NCBI RefSeq assembly: GCF_019649055.1
Contig: NW_026570226.1
Location: 992,001 to 1,056,000 of the forward strand
Direction: 5' to 3'
DNA: 64,000 nucleotides
DNA from: Paramacrobiotus metropolitanus
Lineage: Eukaryota > Tardigrada > Eutardigrada > Parachela > Macrobiotidae
This document shows positions 34,403 to 46,480 of the stretch, in pieces (the first letter of the stretch is position 1; every line of letters starts with the position of its first letter). A program made the position numbers and the translations under genes. Under the pieces are notes generated by a model. It had not been told where the DNA came from and ran no database searches. It saw nothing but the letters and a program-made list of their open reading frames with translations.

Positions 34403-36231
34403 ATGGAACCGAAAGGAATCGGTCGTGTAACCCTCTTTGCCGTGGTAAGCTTCAGCCAACTGGCCGTCGCGTGAATTACGTTTTGGGCTGATTGTCAAGT
34501 CCTGTTAGTTTCAACGAAGAATCGTATGCTCGACAGTTAATAATGATTCGGATGGATTCGCTGCGGTTAGCAGTCATATGAGGTAATCCCGTACACCTTT
34601 CTCCTTATGTTGCAGATTGTTTACCTGGGTGTGATCGATGGACAGCTGCTGCCGAACATGAGGGCAGCCGCACAAGTGTCCGCATCGACCGATTCCCGGA
34701 ATTTGCCGTTAGAAATCGAAGTGCTCCTCTTGCGTTTCGACAATCCCCATGGTATCGTATACAGCGGGAAGAAGTGCGATTTCTTCTGGTGGGGATGCGA
34801 CATTAAGGCGTTGGGATATATTGATGTGTAAGCGATAATTGCATTTTAACTAGCGAAAAATTAATTGCATTACCGGATTACGCATGCAACAGTATTAATC
34901 GCTTGCTCACAATCGGAATAGGAATTTTTGCGCATTACTCACGGAGTTGAACTTACTTTTTTGAGAACGGCTTTCAGAGCCCATCCTTAAACAATTGCAA
35001 GCATGAGTGCATGCTGTTCGGGCAGGCCGTTGTCGTAAATGTGTAAAAATCAGGTTTTGCATGGGGTGCGTACTCTGCGCACTATAGGGTTTCCCATTAC
35101 ATTGGTCTAGATAGTGCGTCGAGGTTAACGCATGCGTTTTGATTGCACACTGCATGCATGTTATTATGTTACATAAACAAAATCTCTATTGACATTTAGC
35201 ATGTTGGCGGTAAATTAAACAACAGGTTTAGAGTAGTGCAGTCATTGGAGTCTGGTTAATTTTTGCTCGTCATGAGAGATGTGGAACATCTGTTTCAGAC
35301 TGCAATTTTTTTGTCTTATGACGCGATAATTATTTAATATGTATTCAGTGCAAAGTGGATAATTAATATAGGCCATTTTATAAATTTTTATGCTATGCAT
35401 ATTCTAATATAACAAGGTGTTTTGTTATATTAGAATGTGGCATTGCAACCCGGTGTGTATAATTTAATCGTGCGATTTTTATGTTGTTTTAATCTCGGTT
35501 TCGCATTGTAATTGTTGATGACTCGATCATATGATTGTTTTTCACAATAAAACTGACCGCACTACCGTCGTGAGTGTAAAGTGTAAACAGAAGTGGTCGT
35601 GAACTGCTGCCACATATTTTATGACTACCTCAATATTTTTAAATGTGCATTTGTGCAGGGAGAAACCTTATGACGACTGGCCTGGATCTCGTGAGCTTTT
35701 GCCATCGGATTATTTTTGGTATCGAGGCGAGGAAAGTTCACCCAAGTTCAATCACATTTTCCGCAAGACAATCTGCGATACAAATTCCTTTAAGGTACTG
35801 TTATTGATATCTGAAAGCGTCGCAGACGGAAGTCATAAAAATATGAATTTATCAGGCCGGAAATCTCAGAGTGAATCTCATGGATGTAGATGGTGGACTG
35901 CGTGGAGCGGATGATTTGTAAGAAAAACTATGACTGTTTACATGTGAAGATGTTGCACAAACGTGAAATACGATAGGCGGTGTCTGGTGGCAATGACACG
36001 GAGTATCAGCTAATTGATATGTAATGTTAAAATTTCTAGCATCAACAACTTCAATTGCATTTTTACGAAAGTTCCCAATATCGCGGATAGTGCGATTTCC
36101 GCTGGGTGGTCAAAAGAGATACCCTGCGATGCCATGTATTCCAATCCATTAATGGGGTGAGCGCGGCAGTATTTGCGAAACTACGATAATATTGCAGGAT
36201 CTCGTATGCCTGTCGTCGTTTGATAATCTAA
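34403..36231 (+). CDS. Secreted C2-like (MNNL-like) protein, tandem copy 1, 6 exons, 200 aa
   Basis: Exons 34403-34444, 34616-34827, 35659-35794, 35856-35917, 36040-36156 and 36198-36231 splice in phase. A hydrophobic leader (RVTLFAVIVYLGVIDG) spans the first junction. The mature domain reads LEIEVLLLRFDNPHGIVYSG, KKCDFFWWGCD, WPGSRELL, FRKTICDT, NLRVNLMDVDGG, ADDFINNFNC and SAGWSKEIPC. The pattern L.V.L.D.D...DD.I..F.C and the early hydrophobic strand plus paired cysteines resemble a C2 sandwich such as the MNNL module of Notch ligands. There is no DSL or EGF module. Function unknown. The last exon is shorter than in the paralogues, so the C-terminus is less certain. It has one more intron than copy 2, inside the C2-like half. 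Confidence 0.7.
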
Positions 36232-37263
36232 AAAATAGTTGAATTTTGAATGGTTTTTCGGTCTGCTTTTTTTGTTTATATTATTGTGATTAGTAACAAG
36301 CGTCTCGTTCCAGTTTTGTTGATGTAGGGCATTTGCAGGTCCATTTGCTTTTGATAAGCAGAATACTTTTAAGCATGCCTTCCAAAATATTTCCCATAAG
36401 CTGACAAGATGATATTTGACCCATAAGCTGACAAGAACTTTCACAAAAGTTATGCGTAGTTTGGATTCCCTTTCTACTCGTAGCATTTTTCCTCATTTTG
36501 GATCTGCAAGTTTCGTTTGTCTGTTGTTGGCGAAATATAATAGTTTGAAGCTTTTCTTGCGTAATAACAGCACAAGATTCTAGAAAGATTGCGACCTGTG
36601 CCTCTTTTCGGTGGCATCGATTGACGTCAAACTTTGAAATTTGTAGGATGGTCTTCAAATACAGAATGTACCGTAAATCGTCCAGGGATGGATGTCCGGC
36701 CTGAGCGATTTTTTCGCTTGTGATATCGGCGGAAAGATCTTAATTTCCTAATCATTTGCCAAAAATTTGATCTGACAATTGCTGTCGGTTTTTGTAGTAT
36801 GAAATGTACATTTGGAAAGTTTTCTTGAGGATAATTGGAAGACGGTGATAATTGTCTGATGTTTCATAGTCATAGATGTGGTTATCCTTCTCCTGTCAGT
36901 GGCTTTCACCGATGTCACGTCCGAGATTCCGAATCATATGTTATTTAATGCACTTTGTAACAGCCCTTGTGTAATGTAAATTAATTTGTTGTTATCTTGT
37001 TCAAAATACAAGATAATATCAAAACCGAGTGTTGCAGCCGACGGGTCCGGAAGCACGACCGATCTGTAGATTGTGCGTTCCTTTGCGGTACACAATAATT
37101 TACCAGCGGCAGCGAACAACAGCATCCTTAAATATTTTGAAAATAAATGGCTAAATCGTTCTTGGTTAATGCGTCGGCAGTTATTTGAGGTATTTCTTAA
37201 CCTTGCAATGTAACAAGTATTTCGTACAAATACATAGTGCCTATTGTACTACATGCATTAAAA
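36232..37263. other. Spacer between tandem paralogues
   Basis: No exon accepted. Contains the probable promoter of copy 2. A minus-strand frame at 36934-37125 has a weakly hydrophobic start but no other support. Confidence 0.35.
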
Positions 37264-38548
37264 ATGCCGCTCTTTTCTTTCGCTGTTTGTGTGTTCGTAA
37301 TCTGCATCCGAGTTTTGGAGTTTTCATGTCTGCCAGTTGGTGTCTACGGTGCCAGTGGATTGCGGTACCAAGTGGACATCGAATTGCTGAGATTTGAAAA
37401 TGCGCAGGGGCTGGAAATAAACGGCTTGCCGTGTGACCCCATGAAACAGGGATGCGACACCAGATTTTTTGCGTATTTGGACTGGTGAGTTCAAGAACTA
37501 GACCGCGCCTTTTTATCGTCATTGCTCGGCACCCTGCAATTGGCTAGAGGCACATTGAAAGATTGTTGCCAGATTACTCTAGGATCAAACCAGACGAAGA
37601 ATGGCCGGGATTTCGAGATTTTGAGGAAGATGACACAGTCTTCGAGGTGGCGGAAGCGGTGCCAACATCGTTCGATATAAATAAAATATTCATTGCGCAG
37701 CTCTGCACCGGAAACCATTCTCAAGTAACTACCGGTTGTTACATATTCTACGAGTAGAATATACCGTACATAACTTTAATTTGCCAAAATCATTGTACGC
37801 AGTTAAATGCATCAAAATTATAATTTTTTATCATGCTTGAATTTTTCTCAGAAATTTTAACAGTAAAATCAGTTGAGTACAGTCGGATGGCGTTAAGTGT
37901 CCTAGGTTTTTGTACACGATATTATGGTTATTTTATTATGCTTTTGCAATTTAACTGGTCTGTAAGACGCTGTATGCATGCTGACAGGGGCATCCGCTCA
38001 TTTCTTCGATTGTGAGAAAAATATTTGCAATTTCTTTAGAACAATATTACGTTACGGGTAAAAGTCCAGGACGATGACAGGATTTTTCGGGGTTCCGATG
38101 ACCTTATTGGCAACTTCAACTGCCGTTTTGCCGTATCGCCGGAGAAAAATGTGTATACTGCATCATGGAGTGAACCCACTACGTGCGAGGCAGTGAAATA
38201 CCTTTCTATCCAACCAACGATAAGGTATTTGATGTTGTATAATTATTTAATTTGGCGTAGCGGCTTTTGATAGCAACGATAGGAACATGTAATTCGCACT
38301 TCGCAGATACACAATTGCAACGTGTTTGTCCCGGTTTTATATACAGAAGAAGATATTATGGCTTTCTCGTATTATAGGATTATTGCAGTAGTTCATAAAA
38401 TAATGACTGACAGATGCTCCATTTGTTATGATGGCTTGTCGCGTTATTGTTCCTGTGTAAGTAAGCTTTTTTCAATATTTGCAGGCTGACATTCAGAACT
38501 AAAATGTTTTTCACGGAAGGAGAATGTGTCGATCTCGAACATCGCTGA
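37264..38548 (+). CDS. Secreted C2-like (MNNL-like) protein, tandem copy 2, 4 exons, 203 aa
   Basis: Exons 37264-37484, 37583-37724, 38040-38224 and 38485-38548. Starts MPLFSFAVCVFVICIRVLEF, a signal peptide. The mature domain reads YQVDIELLRFENAQGLEING, CDPMKQGCDTRFFAYLD, PDEEWPGFRDF, LRVKVQDDDRIFRGSDDLIG, NFNCRFAV, ASWSEPTTC and LTFRTKMFFTEGEC. It aligns along its whole length with copy 1, and its last two exons align with the fragment at 468-852. The exon 1/2 junction is phase 2 in both copies, and the intron before the last exon is phase 2 in all three genes. Six mature cysteines keep similar spacing. Extracellular; role unknown. Confidence 0.75.
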
Positions 38549-39422
38549 ACAAAAAAAGAGCCGTGCGCCGGAAAAGAAGTCTCGTAGGGCTGCGTGCTGG
38601 ATGACCCAAACCGCGAAGAGTGCAAGGCTGCAAGCGCAGCATCATGCAGGCCATGCACATTGCACATACCTATCTGTATGCAGTTTTAGCTTGCACACAT
38701 ATACAATTTAAAAATAAATTGCAGAACTGAAATTGAAAACATCGCATTGTCCTCTACTTTAATAGAATGTGCAAACAAGTGTGGACTGGTTCCAGATTTC
38801 ATTGCTGTCTGTTCTAGATTCTGGTTTTTGAAATAGCGATAATTAATCAGTGAAATCAGAAGCGCGTCAGTTCACTGCGGATGCGCCTTTTACGCTAATA
38901 AATTATCTCTTGAATGAATTCCTGGGTAAATTGGTAAATTTTTTTTACACAATGATCTAACAGTCTCCACCACAATATTCCCAACATTTCGCTGAAATTT
39001 AAAACGTCCACAGCGTACAGACCTCTCAAGGTCAGTCTACATTTACCACCAACAGAGGGGAAGTACAGAATACATACAAGTGAGCAGTAACTCATTCAAA
39101 AAGAAACCATTTACCCTAGGATGTAAAATACATAACAACGTGCAAAGACATAAAATTGATTAATCGAGTTTTGACGAAACAAATACTGTAGGCACCACTT
39201 TCCATTATGCCAGCAATCGGTAGTAGACTCATTGTCGGCCTACCATCTAAACTAACAACGGAAGGACATAAACCACCAAAGTGAAGAACTCAAAACAACT
39301 GGAGAGTGGAGCGGATTCCCAAGGTAAAGAGTTCAGAGATATTCAGGCAGGAGTTCCGTATAAGAGAAGAATTACTCGACGCCATAAAACCGAAAACGAA
39401 TTGGCAAACATGCAGTCAGAAA
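38549..39422. other. Convergent 3' regions
   Basis: Between C2-like copy 2 (+) and the Ser-rich gene (-). AT-rich with no coding support. Confidence 0.4.
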
Positions 39423-41924
39423 TTAAATTCGGCCAGAGTCTTCATTGCCTTCCGCAATTCGCGGGATCAACTTATGGTATAGTGGATGATCCGGATTGAG
39501 TGACCGCTTAACAATCACACGCTTGCGCATCTTCTCGTTATACTGCCAGTCCAAATCAAATCCCGAGCCCTGCTTAGAATCAAAGGGCATATTCAGCTTA
39601 TTCCCATGCACATCATCGAAATTCTGCGCGCGCACTTTTCGCGGAACGTCCTATAAACAAAGCACGTTGTCATTGTAGAAACCACCAGATTAAAGGTTTT
39701 TTTCATAACCTTAAAATCACATATACAAGAACGAATACGATGAAACATTCACTAAACATGAAATGTAAAAACCCTGTTGTTGTATGTCATGACCTGGCGA
39801 GGTTACGGCTCAGAAAAACACCCCGGAAATTTAAAAATCCCCTTATATAATTATGCACACCCAGCTAAATTAGACTACACGTGACCTTGAGCGTTTATCT
39901 GCAGGTCACGTCTTCCGGAAATTCCGTCTGACAAATGATTATTTGATGCTAACCGGATGTATCTGTGAATACCAGTCGAAGATTGAATCTATGCGAAAAG
40001 CATGTGACCACACACATGATACAGCAACGGAATACATTTTATACTAGAGAATGATCCAGAACATTTTAATTTTTTAAATAACCAAAAATGCGATTAAAGC
40101 GTACGAAGTACACTTGGTACCGCACAGCAGTACTCGTACTGCCACACGATTATTTCGCGCAATTACTAAATAAATGTGTAGCAAAAAAAAATGTGTAATG
40201 CAAAATAAATGTGTAGCGAAAGCCGATTTGGAGATCTTTGGGAGGAAAACCCGTCAATATTAAAAACCTGCATTAAAAGAACGCTTAATGCACGAACCTT
40301 GTGATAGTTTCCTCCAAAGGTCGTCGGGGACATCCCGTCGTAAGCGTCCGTATAAGCTCCTTCCAGACTGGTGGAATACGTGGAGCTGAGAGAATCATGG
40401 CGATAACGCACAGGAGCGCTGTTGCTGCGCTGCACCGACATGTGGTGTTCCTGGCTGCTGCAGGTGGGTGAACGGCACTCGTGCGGCGTGATCAGCGGAT
40501 CGGAGTGGACGCTGGCCACCGGGATACTGTTGGCGCGGCCCGGGGATTTTTTGTGGCTGCGGTGCTGACTGCTCTCGTGGTTTCCCATTTCCTCAGCGGA
40601 GATATACTCTAAAGAACAAGTCTGCACTTCAAACCACATTCCCCGCATGAAAGCGTAATAAGACAGCAACCCAACCGTGTTTGTACTGCGCAAACGTCTG
40701 GTACTAGTCTGGGCCGTGGAACTTGAACAACAATGCATGGAGAGCGAGACAAAATCGTGAGCACTATCGCAAGAAGAGTCACCTGTAAGCAAAGCCACTT
40801 AGAAAAATGCAAAGCACTGACGAAAACTGTTTTGAATTGCAAATAAAATGTGCGACAAAGCAACACAAGGTCTAGGATGCGTACGCAATACGCTGACCGT
40901 ATAAATTTTGAAATGTCAAAACCACAAGTACCTCATGTTTGGCAAAAAGTGTAATGTTTATAGTTTATACGTTATAATTGATCGATTATTGAGTCAGACT
41001 TAGAAAAAATTCCCAAATTCACAATTTAGAATATTTCACGTTTTCATTTAAAAGACCAGTATTCCGATGAATTTCCTGGAAACAAAAAAGTGAATAAATT
41101 ACGCGATTACCGACCACAAAAGCATACTCTTTAACGTTGAATTAACGATAAATATATAAACGCAGCAAGACGACAAACGAAATCAATCATACGAAAATTT
41201 ACTGTTCTCTACTCATATTCCATTTTATTTTAATTTATCAACTGTAATTTAAGAGGCACCGCACGAGCAAAAGCAGAACTAGACTTATTAAAGCCTACAG
41301 AAGATTTGCAAAACTTGAAAATTTACATACGAAGTATATCATGTATGTAACTGTGGTATAATCAGTCAACAGTAAGCCACTAGAAAATAATAAAGGCTCA
41401 CAAAAGTGACAAAACCCAACAAAAAATCGCTGACGGAGCATGCTTGATTATCAGTACCGTTAAAAATTAGCTAGATTTTATCCCTGTCAGGTTTTCAACT
41501 CTTGACCAGAGTATTTCTTGCAGATGAGCAAATCAGAGAAATTAGCCGTAACCTACAACCATTTGTTTATGCAGTTCCATACCTTTTTCCAAATTTTCCT
41601 TTTTATAACAGTTCAAGAAACAGCAAATTAAAAAGCTTCAAAATAGTAGAGTCCAAGGCGTGTAAATATCTACAGAGTATGTGGTCTCAAACACACAAAT
41701 AAAACAAAAATTATGCTTTGTTCCGCAAACGAGCAAGCAACTTATGAAGAGAGCAAGTTTACCACAAAGTCACAAACCGATAGAACAGGTTTGAAACTGA
41801 AAATGTATGCTTCAAATTTGTTAGAACTGCCTGGACGTACTGAAACGTAGCAAGTCAGTGGAGCACTTACTGAAATTCTGTATGGTTTGGAACGATAGTT
41901 GTTGTTCGGTTTCAAAATCCAAAT
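39423..41924 (-). CDS. Ser-rich cytosolic protein of unknown function, at least 3 exons, 5' end not found
   Basis: Minus-strand exons 41924-41871, 40782-40298 and 39650-39423 share compatible phases. Exon a reads LDFETEQQLSFQTIQNF. Exon b is Ser/His/Arg-rich (SSQHRSHKKSPGRANSIPVA, SVQRSNSAPVRYRHDSLSS), with several RSxS-type sites that could bind 14-3-3 or kinases. The last exon has FDLDWQYNEKMRKRVIVKR and SLNPDHPLYHKLIPRIAEGN before TAA. No signal peptide, membrane segment or catalytic domain was seen. A 54-bp in-frame intron may lie inside exon b (donor ACG|gttggg, acceptor gtgcag), since the intervening residues are unlike the rest. No family recognised; possibly a scaffold or adaptor. Confidence 0.5.
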
Positions 41925-42644
41925 CTGTCAGTGGCCGTCACATGGGTCAATCGGTTTGCGTTTGCAATAAATACACAGTGCCGTAAGTACATACTGTACT
42001 TCCATCGACCGGTTCCAGTTTCCTTAATCCAAATAAACAGTGCCGAGAATTGCGAAACGTACGTGGGTTTTGCTCTCTTAAAAATTTACTGCGTCAAGAT
42101 TTTCGCTAAAATTCATCAGCTAACGGAACTAACAACTAAAAGTGACTTCAAATTTTTAAAATAAACTGCAAACAAACAGCAGTTAAACTCAATATATTAA
42201 ATTTGTGGAAATTTAAATTGCTGGATCTATTCCAATCCAATCATTGGATGGATTTGTCCATGTTGCATTCCAATTCCAATGATAAAACGGATGCTGATAT
42301 GTAAACGGAAACAGGCAAACAGCCGTGCAGATTGCCAAAAGAAACATGCAATGTACAGTGTACTGTACGAGTATTGTTAAAAAACGTTTAGAAATATCTG
42401 GCTTTTCTTTTGCAGTCTATCCTGAATATTATCGTCGAGAGGTTTCATTTTAATTCATCTGGTCTTCCGTTTTGCATGATGTTACTAGGATCTTGACGTT
42501 CTGTTATGGACTGCTTGGATGTGTTGATTGGGTCTTGATAGACTGTTGTGAATTTGAAATGCAGTATTAATTAATAGCTGTGTGGTTCCATTTTGTAATT
42601 ACTGACATCTGAAAGCCTCTGTTTGGTTTTGTACATTTCGTTTG
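41925..42644. other. Intergenic, probable divergent promoter region
   Basis: Between the 5' ends of the Ser-rich gene (-) and the NTPDase gene (+). Further 5' exons of the Ser-rich gene may lie here. Confidence 0.35.
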
Positions 42645-45600
42645 ATGGCATCCATTCATTCCGAAAAAATGCTTAGGGTTCAGATTGAAAGTTTGGTGGC
42701 AGGAATCGATGGCGCTGAAACCATTATGACTAGCGAGAGCGCCACTGTGGGAAAGTGAGTTTCTGAGGATGCGTTTGTTTTTCCATTGTAACATTGTTTA
42801 TATTCCACTTCGTATTGTTTACGTGTAGGTGATAGGTAATTTGTGATTTTTCGCTTGAGTATGTTTGTCATCAGTTGATATTATTCTACTGCTGGGGTGC
42901 TGGAAATGCTAAAGGTTTCTTTAAGCAATCGTACGGAAGGTGCAGAATCCAACAATACTGGTATATTTGCAGTCTTATAGCGGGATTCATTATTGAACGG
43001 AGGCTTCGTACGGATATCGTTTCTGAGTTCTGTGTTCAAGGTCAGATTAGTATCATTTTATTTTATGTTTTTGTCATATTTCCTTGTGCACGACATAATT
43101 CCAGGTGATTTAATCACTACGATTGTTAATTATATGATCAATGCTGCCAATTGCTGCAACTTTAAACACGGATTGCCAGTTTCCTACTTGTTGTTTTTAT
43201 TTATGGAAGTCCTCCTTGTTTATTTAGATCCGAAGGGAAACGTTTTGAAGAATCATCGGACAGTGGGCTCGTATGCAATTCGAGATGGTGATAAACTTTT
43301 CCTAGCAAAACGTATGAGCATTTTTTGTTAATTTTTATAAACATTAGTTTGCCCGCCTGCAGCCATGCGTGCCATGATTGCCATCCAATAAAAGGTGTTT
43401 ATTTTTTGTAGGAGAAACAAGAATTTTGTTGGGCTGCAAGAACTGGTTTGCGCTGGCTGCTGTGGCCTGTTGTGCATCGCTGATTGGGTTTGCGGTGATG
43501 ATCTACCTTTATGCACGATCTGGAGCAGTACCTGTGGACTTTGTGGTGGTCATCGATGCTGGCTCAACGCACACTGATTTGTATGTTTATCAGTGGGATG
43601 GAATGAAAATCCGAGGGACAGGATTGGTGAAGCAGAACGCTCATACTCGCTGCGAAAGTGAGTAGCTTCTTTGTTTACCGTATGTCGAAGCAGATCGAAA
43701 CTTTATCGCCAGTTAATTTTACCAAGAGACACACTTGTCTCTTTAAAATGTGAAAATGTTTCCAATGTTGCAAGCATAATTTGTTGTAAAGGCGACGACC
43801 ACTGCAATGCTTTTACATGAAGTCATTATTTAATTATCAGTTTCGTTATTTTAAGGCTTAATTTTTAGAAATTCGTTGCAGATCATGGATTGGAAAATTA
43901 TGTCGATCCGCGAATGGCTGCCAGAAGTTTGGAGACATGTATGGGTTTCGCAAAAGATAGCATTCCTCGGCCATCTTGGGATAAAACCGAAATTTATTTG
44001 GGAGCCACAGCTGGCATGAGACTGCTTGAGTAAGTTCAGGAGTTCAGGGCGAGCACTAAAACCAGCGGTGCGATTTTGTCAACTCGATAAGCAAATGTAT
44101 GCCGATTTCTTTTAGAGCGACGAATGCCACTATGGCTGCATCAATAATGGATGCCATAAGAACGGAAGTTAATGGAAATTATCCTTTTAAATACTCGGCA
44201 GAACATGTCAGAATAATCTCTGGAATCGAGGAAGGGATCTATGGATGGATAACCGTTAACTACCTTGCCAAAACGCTGTTATTTGTACGCGAAGAATAGC
44301 CTCTAGCGTAATTGTACTTGCAGATTTCTTTTACTTGATGCTGATGTCTTTTTCGCCGTTTCACCACCTTTTAAGGGGCTTGCAGATACGCCGTAGTTGA
44401 TTAATTATTGACTTTTATTCTTCTGCTTTGATAGGACCACATTGCACCGAAGTCGTCCGTGGGAGCCCTTGATCTTGGCGGAGCTTCAGCGCAGATTACA
44501 TTTGATTCCGAAGTCAACTACACTCAAACGGCAACGTTGTTTCAGGAAACTTATGATCTGTATTCGCATAGTTTCCTCTGCTATGGTCTGCGTGAAGCCG
44601 AACGCCAGTTCAAGGCGTTGTTGGTGCAAGAACAAAATCAAAGTGTCATTTTGAATCCCTGTGCTCCAACGGGAAATACCACTGTTGAGCCCATGAATTC
44701 TGTCTTTGGACATTATTGCACCAGCGGCTTCCATTCGGATGTGAAATCAGATAGCCTCAGCTTCGTTGGCACCAGTAATTCAACGGAATGTTCGGCTATG
44801 GTTGGAAAATTGTTCAACAAAACGTATTGTCCCTACTCGGGCTTTGATCGGTGTTCGTTCAATGGCGTGTACGAAGCACCTCTAACTGGAAAGTTTATGG
44901 TACTGGGCTTGCATACTTGCAAGACTCATTCCCTGAAACGCAAGCTGACTGCTGTTGTTGTTGTAGGCATTTTCTGGATTCTACTTTGTGATGGAATTTT
45001 TTAATCTAACCAATGTTAATAGAAGTGGCGGAGTCGTTCCTCTTCCGCTCTATAGGGAAGTGATTAAAGATTTCTGCCTAAAGAATTATTCGGAGGTGAG
45101 TTCTGTTGATCGAGTTTGGCATTTTGTTGGTTTGGTTATCATGGTTTTGACTGTGGCGTTTTTCTGGCAGTAACTATCAAGGCACATTCGCGTGGAGCTA
45201 CTTAGAAATCATTAATAAAAAATTGATAATTGACTATCTTACTGGTTTGATACAGACATTTTACGTCTTTATTTTGATTACATCGAGCTTATTAATTTAC
45301 TCCACAGATTAATATTCTGAATGCGAGTGATCCACATTCGCCGTTCATTACCCAGTATTGCTTTGACGCACATTTCGTGGACAATATCTTGACATTGGGA
45401 TATGGATTTAATGATACGACATTCGAGCAGATCCGATTTGTACCCGATGTATGTATTCAGTAGTGAAATTGAGTATCATAAAGAAAATTATGTTTATGCG
45501 TTCAATTTGATTAGATCGATGGCATGGCGCTTGGATGGACGTTAGGATTAGCTTTGAATTCGACTAATGCGCGAGACAATGAGCCACCGGAAAATCTCGT

Positions 45601-45742
45601 GTCGACGGCAGTCTTTATATCATTGATGGTCGTGTTTACCGTTCTACTGATTTTTGCTATGGTGTTTTGTCTGCGAGCGGTGAAAGCAGCGCGTCGCTAT
45701 CGTGATTACGAGTCAATTAGCTCGACCTACGGTGCTATCTGA
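42645..45742 (+). CDS. Ecto-NTPDase (CD39-like) with ubiquitin-like N-terminal extension, 10 exons, 595 aa
   Basis: Exons 42645-42754, 42973-43040, 43228-43311, 43412-43657, 43882-44029, 44116-44284, 44435-44899, 44967-45095, 45308-45448 and 45515-45742 form one frame. From residue 100: TM1 (FALAAVACCASLIGFAVMIY), ACR1 (VVIDAGSTHTDLYVY), ACR2 (GATAGMRLL), ACR3 (EEGIYGWITVNYL), ACR4 (GALDLGGASAQITF), a cysteine-rich C-terminal lobe with FSGFYFVMEF and GMALGWTLGL, TM2 (about 551-573) and a short tail. This is an intact two-membrane-segment enzyme that hydrolyses extracellular nucleotides. Residues 1-88 look like a ubiquitin fold: LRVQIES, a helix (IAGFIIERRL), then DPKGNVLKNHRTV and YAIRDGDKLFLAK. 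No ATG precedes TM1 in its exon, which supports joining. An AATAAA at 43387 in intron 3 leaves a two-gene reading open. Confidence 0.85.
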
Positions 45743-46480
45743 GTCAACCTGACCATGAGTTACCTGACTCTTTTTTGTATTTCTGATTGTAATGATCGCG
45801 AATTTTTATTCGGGCTATTTGTGATAGTTGCTCTTTTATTTTCGTTTTAATTCTCCGTTTTAGGGATGAGTTTTTGTTTTTATTTAAATGTGCGCCATGC
45901 CTTGGATCTTTTCGTTTCATTTTGTTTTTGAATATGATTTATTGAGAAGAATCTATCGTCTTTATGTGAACAAAGTGCTTAATGGTAGATACAGTACAGT
46001 ACTAGATACATGTTTTCTTTCACGCTTGATCTTTCGGCTGACCAAGATATGCGAGCATAATGTATCGCTTACAAGCACCTAAATAAAATTTGGCAAAGGT
46101 CAAATTACGTGCAGTCAGAAAACTCAACAAAAAAAAGCGCTCAACAAAAAAACTTTGTACGCAAGTTAATGTAAAAATTTTGGGAGTGGAGAAAAGTAAA
46201 ACTTTGGTTTGGTGTCACAAAAGTATACTTACAATTAAGTTTTACCAGATTGTATTTAATCCTCAATTTGCTATAAAGTATCGATATCGTATTTGTATTC
46301 GTTGCAATAATGTGGTTTCCTTGTGTTTATTTCCGTGATTACAAATCCATGCCGAGTTCGTTGTATAAAAAAAACTACTTTCTAAAGTTTTGGACTAACA
46401 ACTTTGTGACTACTCCAAACGCAGCTAGCAAAACTTGACAGAAAGACAAATCATATTGCGTAACAATGTGGCATACAAAT
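45743..46480. other. Convergent 3' regions of NTPDase and Gly/Ser-rich gene
   Basis: AT-rich UTR-like sequence. An AATAAA lies near 46081, about 340 bp after the NTPDase stop. A Lys-rich open frame (46090-46338) is not supported. Confidence 0.45.
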
